DNA from: Miscanthus floridulus
Lineage: Eukaryota; Streptophyta; Magnoliopsida; Poales; Poaceae
DNA: 64,000 nt
NCBI RefSeq assembly: GCF_019320115.1
Contig: NC_089593.1
Span: forward strand, 35,659,835 to 35,723,834
Direction: 5' to 3'
The position numbers and the translations under genes are program-made. The first letter of the stretch is position 1, and the number at the start of each line of letters is the position of its first letter. The notes under the pieces were generated by a model, which saw nothing but the letters and a program-made list of their open reading frames with translations, was not told the DNA's origin and searched no databases. This document shows positions 10,391 to 22,595 of the stretch, one piece after another.

Positions 10391-13300
10391 TTGTGTGTAT
10401 GCTAAAACCAAATGTTTTTGAGGGCACACATTACAAGAGGTGGCGTTAGAGATGCATACTATGGTTGACTGCTATGCTATGCTATTTTGTTGCCAAACCT
10501 AGATCAGTTGGACTGCATACTCCTAAGGAAGAGCGTGCATTCCAAGATGCTGATACTACGTTCAAGGGGGGCAATAATCAGCATGCTAGGAGACTCTATA
10601 GTAGATACATATTTGAGTCAGCAAACTAGTAAATAGATCTGGGATGTGCTTGAGGCCAAATATAGAGTGTCTGATGCTGGTAGTGAGTCGTATATCATTG
10701 AGCAATTTCATGACTACAGGATGGTTGATGACCATTATGTGGTTGAACAAGCTCATAAGATACAAACAAAGGCAAAAGAACTAGAGAATTTTGGTATGGT
10801 GCTGCCAAATAAGTTTGTGGCGGGCTGCATTATTGCCAATCTGCCACAGGCTTGGACAGACTTTGCTACTTCTTTAAAACATAAGAGACAAGAGTTTGAC
10901 ATTGCCAACCTCATTGGCCCTTTAGATGTTGAAGAGAAGGCGAGAGCTAAGGATGTCCGTAGCAAGAAAATTGTTGAGGGAAGTTCTAGTGCCCATGTGG
11001 TGCAGAAAAATTCTCAAAATTCCCACAAGAAGAAGTTCAAGCAAGAGCTCAAACAAAAGATCACTACACCTTTTAAGAAGAATAAGAAGAACAAGAAAAA
11101 GAGAAATTGCTTCACTTATGGCAAGCCTGGGCATTATGCTAAGGACTACGAAGAGAGCAAGTGGAAGCCCAAAAAGAAATCTGCAAATATGGTTGAGGCT
11201 GATGGAGGAACATCGGGGTATGGTAATTTATTACATATAGTTCTTTCAGTTTGTCATTCACCTGATTGGTGGGTTGACACAGGAGCTAATATCCATATGT
11301 GTGCTGATATTTCTTTATTTTCTTCATATCAGGTCGGGAGAAGTTCCTCCTTGTTGACGGGGAATGGAGCGCGTGTAGTTGTTCGTGGTGTTGGTACGGT
11401 CGATCTGAAGCTTACTTCGGGGAAGACCGTGCAACTGAAGAACGTGCAACATGTCCCCTCAATAAGGAAGAATTTAATTGGTGGTTCGTTGCTGTGTCGA
11501 GATGGCTATAAACTTGTGTTTGAATCTAATAAGTGCATACTTTCTAAGTATGGAACCTTTGTAGGTAAAGGCTATGAGAGCAGAGGCTTGTTCTGCTTGT
11601 CCTTAACTGATGCATGTGTTAAGTCCATGAACAATGTGAGATGTGATGTTGAATCTAATGTTTGGCATTCACGTCTTTGTCATATAAATTTTGGTTGCAT
11701 GACTTGCTTAACTGTTTTGTATTAAATCCTGAAATTTGATTTGATCAAAGGTTCTAAATGCCATATATATGTGCAATCAAAACATCCTCGCAAGCCTCAC
11801 AAGGTTGTTGAGGCCAGGGACTTGGCACCATTAGAACTAATCCAATCTGATTTGTGTGAAATGAATGGCAAGTTGACCAAAGGTGGCAATAGGTATTTCA
11901 TGGCATTTATAGATGATTGCACTAAATTTTGCTACATGTATCTATTAAAATCAAAAGATGAAGCATTGAATTATTTTAAGATCTATAAAGTTGTGGTAGA
12001 AAACCAACTTGAGAAGAAAATTAAATGGTTGCGGTCTGATCGCGGGGGAGAATATTTCTTAAATGAGTTTTCTGAGTTGTGCGCAGAGTATGGTATTATT
12101 CGTGAGAGGACACTGCCATACTTACCACAATCCAATGGGATTGCTGAGAGAAAGAACCACACTCTAACTGAGTTGGTTAACACCATGTTAGAGACAGCAG
12201 GACTATCTAAGGAATGGTGGGGTGAGGCAATTTTGACAGCGTGTCATGTCCTGAATAGGGTGCCCACAAAAAACAAAAAAATTACACCATTCGAGGAATG
12301 GGAGAAGAAGAGATTAAATCTTTCTTACCTATGAACATGTGGTTGTTTGGTAAAGGTGAATGTGCCAATTAACAAGAAGCAAAAACTTGGACCAAAAACT
12401 GTTGATTGTGTCTTGCTTGGTTATGCTATTCATAGCATGGGTTATAGATTTTTAATAACAAATTCTAGAGTGCCTGATGTGAATGTTGGTACTATTATGG
12501 AATCTAGAGATGCTACATTTTTTTAGAATGAATTTCCTATGAAAAATACACATAGCACTTCTAGTCATGATTCTATAACACTTTCACAGTTGCTTGAACC
12601 GATAGAACATGCTAATGTTGAAACCCATGTGGAAAGTCTAGAGGAGGATAATACTATAGTCACTCGAAAGAGTAAGAGACGGAGGACTGCAAAGTCCTTT
12701 GGTGAAGACTATATTATATACCTTATGGATGACACTCCTAAAACCATAGAAGAGGCATATTCATCTCTTCTTGCTGACTTATGGAAGAAAGTTGTTCAGA
12801 GTGAGATGAACTCTATTATGTCTAATGGAACTTGGGAGGTTGTTGATTGTCCTTATGGTGCAAACCTATGGGATGCAAATAGGTGTTCAAGAAAAAAGCT
12901 TAGGCTTGATAGTACTATTGAGAAGTACAAGGCACGACTTATGGCTAAGGGTTATACCCAGAAAGAAGGCAAAGATTATTTCTATACATATTCACCAGTT
13001 GCCCGTCTTACGACTATACGAGTGTTACTTTCCTTGGCTGCCTCACATGGTCTTCTCATTCATCAGATGGACGTTAAAACAACTTTCTTGAATGGAGAGC
13101 TTGAGGAAGAGATCTATATGGATCAGCCAGATGGATTTGTAGTAAATGGTCAAGAGGGAAAAGTGTGTAAATTATTGAAATCTTTGTATGGCCTAAAGCA
13201 AGCACCTAAGTAGTGGCACGAGAAGTTCGACGGAACTTTGACATCAACTGGCTTTGCTGTGAACGAAGCTGATAAATGTGTTTATTATCGGTATGTTGGG

Positions 13301-14330
13301 GGAGATGGTGTGATCTTGTGCTTATAAGTGAATGATATACTAATTTTTGGAAATAATATTAATGTGATTGAGAAAGTGAAAGGATTTTTGCTGAGTAACT
13401 TTGAAATAAAAGATTTGGGACAAGCTGATGTTATTCCTAACATAAAGCTACTCAAAGAAGGAAATGGTGGGGTAACTTTTTTGCAATCCCACTATATGGA
13501 AAAGGTGCTGAGTTGCTTTGGGTATAGTGAGTGCACACCTATTTCAACTCCTTATGACCCAAGTGTGTTTTTAAGGAAAATTCGCAGAATAGCACAGGAT
13601 CAATTGAGATATTCTTAAATTATTGGCTCGCTTATGTATTTAGTTAGTGCAACGAGGCCCGACATCTCATTTGCTGTGAGCAAACTCAGCTTATTTGTTT
13701 CAAATTCAGGAGATGATCATTGACATGCTCTCAAGAGGGTATTGCGCTATCTAAAAGGGACTGTGAGCTATGGCATTCACTATGCCGGGTACCCAAGAGT
13801 ACTAGAGGGGTATTGTGCTGCAAACTCTATATCTGATGCTAATGATATTTATGCCACAAGTGGATTTGTGTTCTCACTTGGAGGTACCACTATTTCATGG
13901 AAATCTTGTGAGCAAACCGTCTTAATGAGGTCAACAATGGAAGCAGAATTCATAGCATTACATACCACCACTATTGAGGCTGAGTGGCTTCATGAACTCC
14001 TTATGGATTTACCGGTGGTTAAAAAACCTATACCGGGTATTTCTATGAACTGTGATAATCTGACAATGATAATGAAAGTGAACAGTTCTAGGGATAACAT
14101 GAAGTCTACAAGGCATGTGAAGAGGCGGTTAAAATCTATCAGAAAACTAAGAAACTCTAGAGTAATAGCGTTGGACTATGTCCATACATCTAAGAATCTG
14201 GCAGATCAGTTTACAAAGGGACTATCATGTAAATGTGATAGATGGTGCATCGAGAGAGATGGGCTTGAGACTCACTTGAAATCAATCCATAGTGGTAACC
14301 TATCCTATGTGATCGGAGATCCCATGAAGT
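10391..14330 (+). pseudogene. Copia gag-pol pseudogene
   Basis: Domain order in the plus strand: gag (PNVFEGTHYKRWR, then a TAG), capsid region to about 10960, zinc knuckle near 11107, protease WWVDTGANIH near 11269, gag-pre-integrase to 11720, integrase core 11830-12190 (Asp in QSDLCEMNG, Asp in LRSDRGGEYF, Glu in NGIAERKN), RT from 12770 ([27 protein letters not shown]), and RNase H 13740-14220 ([19 protein letters not shown]). Stops lie near 10448, 10628, 11722, 12332, 12523, 13211, 13325, 13616 and 13721, as TAG, TAA and TGA. The RT active site reads VNDILIFG, with an Asn for the first Asp of the usual Asp-Asp pair and a stop before it. The knuckle has Tyr at two zinc positions. Confidence 0.9.
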
Positions 14331-14673
14331 AGGATATAAAAACAAGCTAATGGTTGACTGTGATGAAGAGACCCCTATAATAAGGTCTAGATTATTTGAG
14401 ATGCACATTTCTCCTATGCTGTAAGGCAGGTTGGTTTATACCTTAATGTGATCTGAGTGGATTATTTAAGCAGGGATGTTGTCCTATAGAACATCCTAGA
14501 AGGAACACACCTATATCAGTTTGACTGCTAGTCACAATATACGAGATGTGGGTAGTCTTTAGATACTCATGAAAGGCCTTGAAGTGTGACTTATATGCTT
14601 TAACCAGAGGGGATGCTTGTAGCAGCCTAGTACCATAAAAGAACTTTGGTGAAACTCACTTCGCACAAAACTC

Positions 14674-14810
14674 AGCCTGTTCGTTTGGCTGTGGCTTGTC
14701 GTAAACGATCATAAATTTCCAGTTGGAATAGTATTTTTCTCTCATACAAACCAGCCAGCAGTACTTCTTCATGAACCAGCAACGATACGAACCAGACAAC
14801 CGAACAGGCT
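14674..14810. mobile_element. MITE with AGCCTGTTCG terminal inverted repeats (137 bp)
   Basis: The ends AGCCTGTTCG (14674-14683) and CGAACAGGCT (14801-14810) are perfect inverted repeats. The interior contains TCGTAAACGATC and the TTTTTCTCTCA and CAGCCAGCAG words shared with a second copy at 20667-20787. No clear target duplication was found, so the superfamily (hAT- or PIF-like) is left open. It lies between the copia RNase H region and the 3' LTR. Confidence 0.75.
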
Positions 14811-14960
14811 AACTGTCAATTCAAGGCATAGTCCATTGTTCAGTTGTGAATGAGTGTAACCCTTGTTCTAGACGGATGTTCAACTTAACAGTCTCCGTTG
14901 AAACTCTAGTATATCAAAGAAATGTGGATTTGAGAATATTTAACATGTGCCCTAAAATTT

Positions 14961-14968
14961 GGTGGGGA
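14961..14968 (+). promoter_or_regulatory. Polypurine tract of the copia element
   Basis: GGTGGGGA lies immediately 5' of the 3' LTR start (TGTTAGA at 14970). This is the expected place and composition for the plus-strand DNA primer. Confidence 0.7.
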
Positions 14969-14969
14969 T

Positions 14970-16006
14970 TGTTAGATTTAATGTGGGCCAGGCCCATATA
15001 TTATCTAATTAAATCAAATAATTCTATGGCCCATATTAAATATTATGCGCAATACTATTAGTCCCATATGGGATATTGACTGGATGTTGACTCAACTTAT
15101 GTGTGCTAACGGTGTCTAGCTACATTGAGAAAGTTGAGAAAAGGCGTGGCATGGCGTGTCATGACCGAGCCCGAGCTTGACACGGACGTGGTACATGCAT
15201 GACTTGGTTTTTGCCACTCAAACCAATTATGGACAGGAGTTACACGAGAGTTTCTATTTTACGGGAGTTACTTCTCGTAGTGATGGGAGTTTCTGCCTCT
15301 AATGAGGAAAGTTATGAGGTAATGATAGGATTTTCTAGAATTTCTACTCCTAAAGTGGACAATTATGAGAAAGGTTATGGGAGTTTTCTCTCGTAATGTC
15401 GGACTCCTCCGCTCCCGGCATCGCCTCTCCTAGTGACTGCTCCACTCCTAGGCTAGCTCCACTCGGCTGGCTATGAGATAAAAGGAAGACCCACTTCAAC
15501 ATTCACTCTGACTAAGTCTCTCATGCGCATAACTCTCCACACTTCCGCTGCATCCAAGGCTTCCCTATCTCGGTTCCTATGAGCACAGGAATAGGGAGAG
15601 TAGGCCTCTAAAACTGAGTCATCTACGAGTTCATCTTCTTGGGTGAAGGGTGGCCATTAGGTTTTTGGTGAGCGATCACATGATTGCTCGATGGATCCAT
15701 GACCTACGACTTCATCTTCTTCCCAGCGTTCATGACGGTGGTAGGAGTTTAGCACTGCAACCTCTCTGCACTGCATTGAGTGGGACGACTACACCAACAG
15801 GCACTATGTCAACTAGCATAACCGGCTCTGGTGCCACTGGGTATGTTCTACTTCATCCCCTATCTTCAACTATTAAAATCATGATTATTAGTATCATCTA
15901 CGTGTCCATGTCACTTAGATCACACGTGCACATATATGAGGCCACAAACTTGTTCTTAATCTTTTTCTAGATTAAATTAATACTAAAATTGCCTAAATTT
16001 CTAAAA
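14970..16006 (+). repeat. 3' LTR of the copia element (1037 bp)
   Basis: It begins TGTTAGATTTAATG and ends ...TTTCTAAAA, where the 5' LTR has ...TTTCTAACA. It retains about 85 bp missing from the 5' LTR and so better represents the family. Numerous point differences from the 5' LTR indicate an old insertion. Short frames inside it are not genes. Confidence 0.9.
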
Positions 16007-16011
16007 CTTAT

Positions 16012-16144
16012 GGTACTCCAATCCATATCTATACCCATGTCCATATTTATATCTATATATCTTATTATGATCCTAAACCCGATACAATTCTATCTCAATA
16101 TGCAAACTCTCCATCTCAGTACTCCTGTTTCATATGCAATTAAA
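16012..16144. other. Short unassigned segment between two retrotransposons
   Basis: About 130 bp of AT-rich DNA without coding potential, between the copia target duplication (ending 16011) and the Tekay LTR. Its end contains the 11-base word ATATGCAATTA (16132-16142), which recurs at 31577-31587 just past the other end of the Tekay element. Confidence 0.6.
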
Positions 16145-19100
16145 GCTAGCAGAACCGCCCGAAATAGCACGCTTTCGGAGACGCCCGTCTTCCACCAGAC
16201 ACTAAGCACCCCGAAAGCTGGCTACATCGGATGGTTCCGTCGAGCACACCCCAAGGGAGAACTCAAATAATCCACATTTTTCCTCTAGGACCCAATAATG
16301 AGAAATACTTACTCCATTTCATACAATAAGAGTTCTTAGAAATACATTATTACAATACCAAGTTCAGAGTGCGGAATTTAAACAACGGAATTACAATAAA
16401 CATCTAACAATAAGATACAAGGATCTGTCTGTGCCCACCAGAAGAATCCTCCACACAACAACTACTCCTCAAGCTACACCTGTAACAGGGGTAAATAAAC
16501 CCTGAGTACACGAGGTACTCGCAAGACTTACCCGACTAGTGGGAATAATTTCCCGACTCCAAAGGATATGATAAGCTTTATGGTTTGCTGGGTTTTCTTT
16601 TTGCAAAACACAATACTAGTAGTGAATCCTTATGTATGTGTTTTATTAGCAGTCATGATTAGTTCATTAGCTAACCATTCTATGTAAGCACCTGTTCTAC
16701 TTTCAAGCAAGATTGAGCAATCAGATCCATTTCACCATCTTTTATCTTCAAGTTCTTACTACAGTGCTAGATCATAGACAAGTCATACCGGATTACCTGG
16801 CGATTCACAAATCAATGTGCCCAACTAGGTACTCCGAAACACATACCCCGCTTGTACCCTAGGCACAAGCAGGACCAACCCATCACTCTCCTGTCAAGAG
16901 GTCCAGGTCCCCGTCCAAACTTGGACTCCAAGCCCCCACACCTGAGTCCCGAACTCATTGTGGTGCTTAGACCTCCACCATCCTCACCTCTAATTAGTCC
17001 ATCCGGAAAGAGTCAGAACCCACGACAATAGAGCAATGAGCCTTCCCTGCTCCCATAAACAATTATGTGCTCAGGATAATAAGTCTGTGACCTGACTGGA
17101 ATCCAATGCAACGGCCGGTCCTTAACCGACACGAACAGGGAACACCATGTAACCAAGCTATGCCCCATTGGCCACGGGACACAACCTCTTACACCCACCA
17201 ATACCGTACCATATCCCTGCCCGGTCTCCATTTCCTTTCACCATTTTATCATGAGTGATAATAATAATCACCTATTGTGAGTAACGGTAGGTTACTCATG
17301 CTACCGATAGCCTAAGCATAACAGCTACTCGACCTATGCTAGTAGGACTCATAGGTAGGTTATCTATGAATGTAGTTTCCATAAAATGCATGTACCGTAA
17401 ATGCACATCATATATATATATCTAGTGATTATTCAAAACAAGTGTTATGCACCAGGGCTTGTCTTGGGTAGGCATGTGGTCAGCTATGTCAGTCATCGGT
17501 GGCTCCGAGGCTTCCTCCTATACGAAGACCTCCTCCTTGTACTCCTCAATCACCTCCTTGTATTCCTACTCTCCAGCGGTCATGAACTCCACCAACGCGT
17601 TCTCTACATGCATGCAATGATGATGCAACACTTAGCATTTTAGCAACAACGGCTCTTAAAATAATACATCTACCAAGCTACTAAGCTAACTCTAATGACT
17701 AAGATGCTAAGCTACCCATCCTTTCCACTAAACAGGTATGAAACATTTAAGTATTATCTTAGCAACCAAAAATGCATTTCTTACTTTATTTATGATTTCA
17801 TATATACTAAAACAAGGAGTTCTTAGCTACCCTATTTATCAACTTATTCTAAGGCTCCAAAAATTACAGTGAGCACATAATAATACAATGAACCTACTGT
17901 AAAAATTTCATGGACTATTACCCATTTGCCACAAAAATTCTTACAAATATTAACCTAAACAATACTAAACACTCGCAATTGATTTAATAGGCCTCAGTAT
18001 CAACTCAGACATGCATAAACTAACTATGCCATCAGATAGACAACATTTTTAGGAACTAAACAAAATTTATTTCACAATTTTTGGACATCTATGCGAATTG
18101 ATATTTTTAAAGTTCTACTTACAACATAAAATAATAAGCTATTTCTAATCCTTTAAAAGGAAAACGATTCCCTCCTGTGCGGCCCAACTCGGCCCATGCA
18201 AGGCGCGGCCCACATGTGCAAATGGCCCACGATGGGGGAGCCCGCGCACGCGCCGACCAACTTGCAAAAACGCCCACACGTTCTCCGATAATACTACTAA
18301 CACTATGTGCACTATTTCAACAGACTACGACTTTGCAACAAAACCCTCGCTCCTTCTCTCCTTCGCAACAGAGAGGTCCTCGCCCTAGATGCACACGCCG
18401 ACGCGACAACCAATGGCACTGGCGACCCCCGCTGGCCAACTAGGACCTTCCTCGCCCTATCTAAGGGACCAATGCTCACCTAGACGCTGATGCAAATCAA
18501 TGGGCGGTGAAAACACGGACTGAGACGCCGTATCAAGGCCTGGCCACGCTGGTGCGGATCCTGCGGCAACGACAAAGGCATTTTGGTGAGCCACTGCAAC
18601 CACAAGGCGATAGGGGGGCAGGCGAGCAATGACGACTCACTTGAGACATATTCGGGGTGCTGGCTCGATCGGAGCCAACCCGAGCGAAGCTGGCCACGTG
18701 CGCACGGTGGGGGTGACCGGCAGTCGCAATGGCACAACTGTGTCCATGGCGAGGAGATGGCCTAGGGTTGCTGCTAGCTTGCGCACGGTGCAAAGAGGCT
18801 CAGGGCAGAGCTAAAGGTGCAGTCAATTTTATCAAGGGCTCAGTGCAGCGGCGGACCACAACACGGGGGAATGGGTCTTAATGGCGCGGTGGCAGGCGTC
18901 GCTCCAAATTGGGACTCGACTGAGCCACAATCAAAGTGGGTGGGGTGGCCGGAGAGGGGTGTGGTGGCAAAGTAGTGGCGCAATGAATGGTGGGACGCGA
19001 TGTCTCGCCCTAGACATACAGGCACCGCACAGCGATGGCGGGGGCTGGGATGCGGGCAGAGAGGCAACGGACGGTAGTGGGGACACGGCCGAGACTCAAT

Positions 19101-20222
19101 GTGGCTTGGCATGATGCTGATGGTGTGATGGGAACACCCTGCGGCCAAGCACAAGCCGACGAGCACACCGCACGGCTAGTGCGGCCCGCGCACCTCAATG
19201 CCATTAATGATGAGGCGATGGTGGCTTGGCTGCACGCGTGCGGATCCTAGGCAAGCCAGAAACACAGTGCTGAGCGAGGCCATGACACAGCGATTAGCGC
19301 GCAGCAGCGTAGCGTGCGGAAGCATGTGGTGCGGTGCAGGTGAAAGCTCTAGTTTAGTTTTGGTGAATTGATGAAACCCTAAGTGCTAACCTTGTTTATC
19401 AAAGTGATTATGAGATAGGTAGCACTACCCCAAGTGGTGAAGCAAATGAAGATCATGACTTGATGATGGTGATGCTATGGTGTGATGCCATGGTTATGAT
19501 CAAGTGCTTGGACTTGGAAAAGAAGAAAGAAAAACAAAAAGCTCAAGGCAAAGGTGAAACTTCATAGGGGCTTTTTTGTTTTGGTGATCGAGACACTTAG
19601 TGAGTGTGATCACATTTAGGATCGATAGCCGTACTATTAAGAGGGGTGAAACTCATATCGAAATATGGTTATCAAAGTGCCACTAGATGCTCTAACTCAT
19701 TGCATATGCATTTAGGGTCTAGTGAAGTGCTAACACCCTTGAAAATATTTGTGAAAATATGCTAACGCATGTGCACAAGGTGATACACTTTGTGGTTGGC
19801 ACATTTGAGCAAGGGTAAAGAAGATAGAGTTGAAAAGGAGTTGATTGTGCTGGTCACGGGGTGACCAGATGCATCCAACATGCATACTAGATGCGTCTGG
19901 TACTATCTCAGGTGGCAGTGTTCCTGATGTGACCGGACATGTCCGATATCGATACCGGACGTGTTCGGTATTCTGGCCAGGCACGAGCAGAGTTGCTAAG
20001 GTGATCGGACTCTAGCTCAGTGGAGTGACCGAACGCTGATGAGTTATGGTTCAGCATTAGGTCAAAGTGATATAGCCCAAAGTAGGATTGCAAAGAGCGA
20101 CCGGACGTGTCCGGTCGCCACACCGGACGCGTTCGGTGTGAACCAGCAAGTCTAGGTTTTTCAGCGCAATAATTATTCGAACGCTGGGAGCATCCGGTCT
20201 GGTGTGACTAAACACGTCTGTT

Positions 20223-20461
20223 CGGCCTAGAGCGGCTCTAGGAGCTCTTTGGGCTCAACCGGACGCTGCATCTCCCGTGTCCGGTCTGGTGTGACCGGAT
20301 GTGTCCGGTCGGCCTAGAGCGGCTCTGGGAGCTCTCTAGACTCAACCGGACGCTACGTCTCCCGCGTCTGGTCTGGTGTGACCGGACACGTCCATTCAGC
20401 CTAGAGCGGCTCTAGGAGCTCTCTAGACTCGACCGGACGTTGCGTCTCCCACGTTCGGTCA
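20223..20461. repeat. 87-bp tandem repeat within the solo LTR
   Basis: Units start at 20223, 20310 and 20397 with CGGCCTAGAGCGGCTC or close variants, giving a period of 87 bases and almost three copies. Each unit carries the ACCGGACGC and GGTCTGGTGTGACC words also scattered in the related LTR at 5510-5945. This is local amplification of the LTR promoter words. Confidence 0.8.
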
Positions 20462-20656
20462 TTTTCTAATAGCGCGTCCGATCATGTAGTATTAGCCGTT
20501 GGGCGTGAATGGCTAAACAGTTTGAAAGAGGCATGTGGTAGTCAGGCTACGACTGGATGCAGTGACCAGACACGTCTGGTGCACATGACCTACACGTCCA
20601 ATCATCCTACAGTTAGCCCAATAATTGAGCCAATGACTCTATTGTTTGGGGGTGTC

Positions 20657-20664
20657 TATAAATA
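20657..20664 (+). promoter_or_regulatory. TATA box of the Maximus-type solo LTR
   Basis: TATAAATA in the plus strand, matching the TATA box of the related LTR at 5467-5474. A MITE begins only 3 bases downstream, so the region where transcription would start has been displaced. Confidence 0.5.
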
Positions 20665-20666
20665 TC

Positions 20667-20787
20667 CAGCCTGTTCGGGAAGTCGTAAACGATCGTGGAT
20701 TATTTACTGCTGGCTGGTTTGGTGTGAGAGAAAAACACTGTTCCTAGCTAAAAATTTACGATCGTTTATGAGCAAGCGAACAGGCTG
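20667..20787. mobile_element. MITE with CAGCCTGTTCG ends (121 bp) inside the solo LTR
   Basis: Ends CAGCCTGTTCG (20667-20677) and CGAACAGGCTG (20777-20787) are perfect 11-base inverted repeats. The interior shares GTCGTAAACGATCGT with the copy at 14674-14810. It is nested in a solo LTR that is nested in a gypsy LTR, making it the youngest layer of that stack. No target duplication could be read. Confidence 0.78.
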
Positions 20788-22510
20788 GTCATTTGGCCGG
20801 CTCTAGCTCATACGCTTGGCCATTTGCATTGACATAGCAACATTGTGAGCTTAGCCAAAGCCCTCCCACTCATCTCCATCATTGATTCATCATCTTTGTG
20901 AGATTGGGAGTGAATCCAAGTGCATTGCTTGAGTGATTGCATCTAGAGGCACTTAGTGTTCATGTTTCACTGTGGGATTCTCTTGTTACTCTTGGTGGTT
21001 GCCACCACCTAGATGGCTTGGAGCAGCGAGGATCGTCAAGCGGAGGTTGGTGACTGTCTCCGGCTCCGATCGTGGTGATTGTGAGGGGTTCGTGACCTTT
21101 CCCCCGGCGGAGAGCCAAAGGTGCTCTAGTAAATTGATTATGGCTTGTGTGATCCTCATCTTGTGTTGGTTATGCGGCACCCTATTGAGGGTTTGGCATT
21201 TGATACCAATTAGCGTGTGAACCTCCAAGTGAGTGAATCGCCACAACGAGGACTAGCTTGCCAGCAAGCAAGTGAACCTCAGTAAAAAGTCATTGTGTCA
21301 TCATTTGATTCTGAGGTGATTGGTCTTCATTGGCATTCATTCTTGTGATTGATTGGTTCATTCCTCGACTCGGCAGTATAACAATTTTGCTCACTCTCTT
21401 TACATTACCGCAAATTAATTGTTAAGCTCTTTAGTGTAGCTAGTCATGAGAGCTTGTTAGTTTAGTTAGTGTGGCTCTTTAGTTAGCCTTGGAGAGCACA
21501 CTAACTTAGTGTAGTGACATAGCCATTGTGTGGATAGAAATTATATAAACTAGAATTGTGGTAGGTGGCTTGCATTTTAGTAGGCTAGCGCAACACTCGC
21601 TTCGCCTCATATTTGTCTAACCGGTTTGCTTAACTGTTGTTGTAGAATTTTTAATGGGCTATTCACCCCCTCTAGCCATTTGGACCTTAGAGCAGGGCAG
21701 CGCACAACAAGGGTATGCGACGGGCAGCGGCAGTAGAGGCAGCGACGAGTGCGCAGTAGGCGACCATGCGTAGGGTGCACGAGCACCTATGCACCGGCGC
21801 CGCAACGATGGGGCAGCGGGCACAGGGACACATAGGCGTGACAGCTGGCATAGGGGCAGTAGCAGTGATGGCCAACCATGCGTGGTAGCATGAGTGAGCA
21901 CGTTAGGTGTGCCAAGGCCATGACGTTGAGCTTGCCTGGCCCAGTGTCCGCACTCAGACAGAGGCGGCGGCTAGGAACAATGCATGCATAGTTTTTAAAG
22001 CGTGGAAAATTCCTAAACCGATACTCCTACCTCCAAACCACCTCTTCCACCCCCAAGTTGGAACATAGGTCTACTAAACCGAGCTAAAGCACCCCTTCAC
22101 TCCCTAACCCAATTCTCCTAAATAAATTGACAAACATGATTATGTCAAGCTGTTCCCAACAAGAAATTTTCTCTAAGTCTTTAATCAACTCTATCTCAGC
22201 TTGCATTTCTAAGCTATTAGAAATACTACTTAGCCATATCGTTTTTCAATAGCAAGTATTTCATCACCCTCTACAAAGTTTGCACTCCCAACTTTATTTC
22301 ATTGTCACCTACATGTTCTACAGTGTTCTTGTTCAATAAAAATTCATGAATATCCTTACTTGCTAATTTCCTCAATCACGAAATGACTTTTCGTTTAAAT
22401 TACAATGCTTTACTTGTTCATATTATCACATGTAATAACATTTAAACACGATGCTTATGACATGTTTTAGTAAGTGATTTATGGCGTAACACCAAGGGTG
22501 TTACAAATCT

Positions 22511-22520
22511 ACCCCCCTTA
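22511..22520 (-). promoter_or_regulatory. Polypurine tract of the Tekay element
   Basis: The minus strand reads TAAGGGGGGT followed by AGATT and then the LTR start TGTAACACC. This placement identifies the left LTR as the 3' LTR. Confidence 0.75.
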
Positions 22521-22595
22521 AACAAAATCTCATCCTGAGATTTCATGTGCCTAGAGTGGGGAAAAGAGATAAGAAATAAATTTCAATTTAAATAA

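Larger units (their letters stand above)
9402..16006 (+). mobile_element. Complete but dead Ty1-copia retrotransposon (6.6 kb)
   Basis: Two LTRs (9402-10353 and 14970-16006) flank a gag-protease-integrase-RT-RNase H order in the plus strand. The 5-bp target duplication CTTAT is exact at 9397-9401 and 16007-16011, so the boundaries are firm. The frame has many stops, mutated zinc ligands and a lost RT Asp, so the copy cannot move by itself. The style suits the Tork/Angela side of copia, but the lineage is not certain. A MITE (14674-14810) sits in its 3' non-coding part. Confidence 0.93.
19341..21691 (+). mobile_element. Solo LTR of a SIRE/Maximus-type element (2351 bp)
   Basis: The sequence starts TGAAAGCTCTAG, the start style of the LTR at 4758-6383. 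It contains the same GTCCGG words and TATA box, and it is absent from the partner Tekay LTR. It is flanked by GCAGG at 19336-19340 and 21692-21696. The uninterrupted partner (around 30755-30770) shows the empty site, so this is a real insertion followed by LTR-LTR recombination. The right end reads CCTTAGA instead of ending in CA, so the terminus is mutated or set a few bases off. Confidence 0.85.
16145..22505 (-). repeat. 3' LTR of the Tekay element, split by a solo LTR
   Basis: It aligns with 27603-31575 over its whole length apart from the insertion at 19341-21691. On the minus strand it starts TGTAACACCC at 22505. The outer end near 16145 has diverged (GCTAGCAGAACC against TGTGGTAGAACC in the partner). 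Contents are AT-rich stretches plus a GC-rich block at 18160-19340 that yields frames on both strands. Those frames are not conserved between the two LTRs and are not genes. Confidence 0.88.

Noticed and set aside
18177..19250. Several Arg/Ala/Pro-rich frames on both strands in the Tekay LTRs (also 30000-31160)
   Set aside because: High GC removes stop codons by chance. The frames are not kept between the two LTR copies and show no domains.
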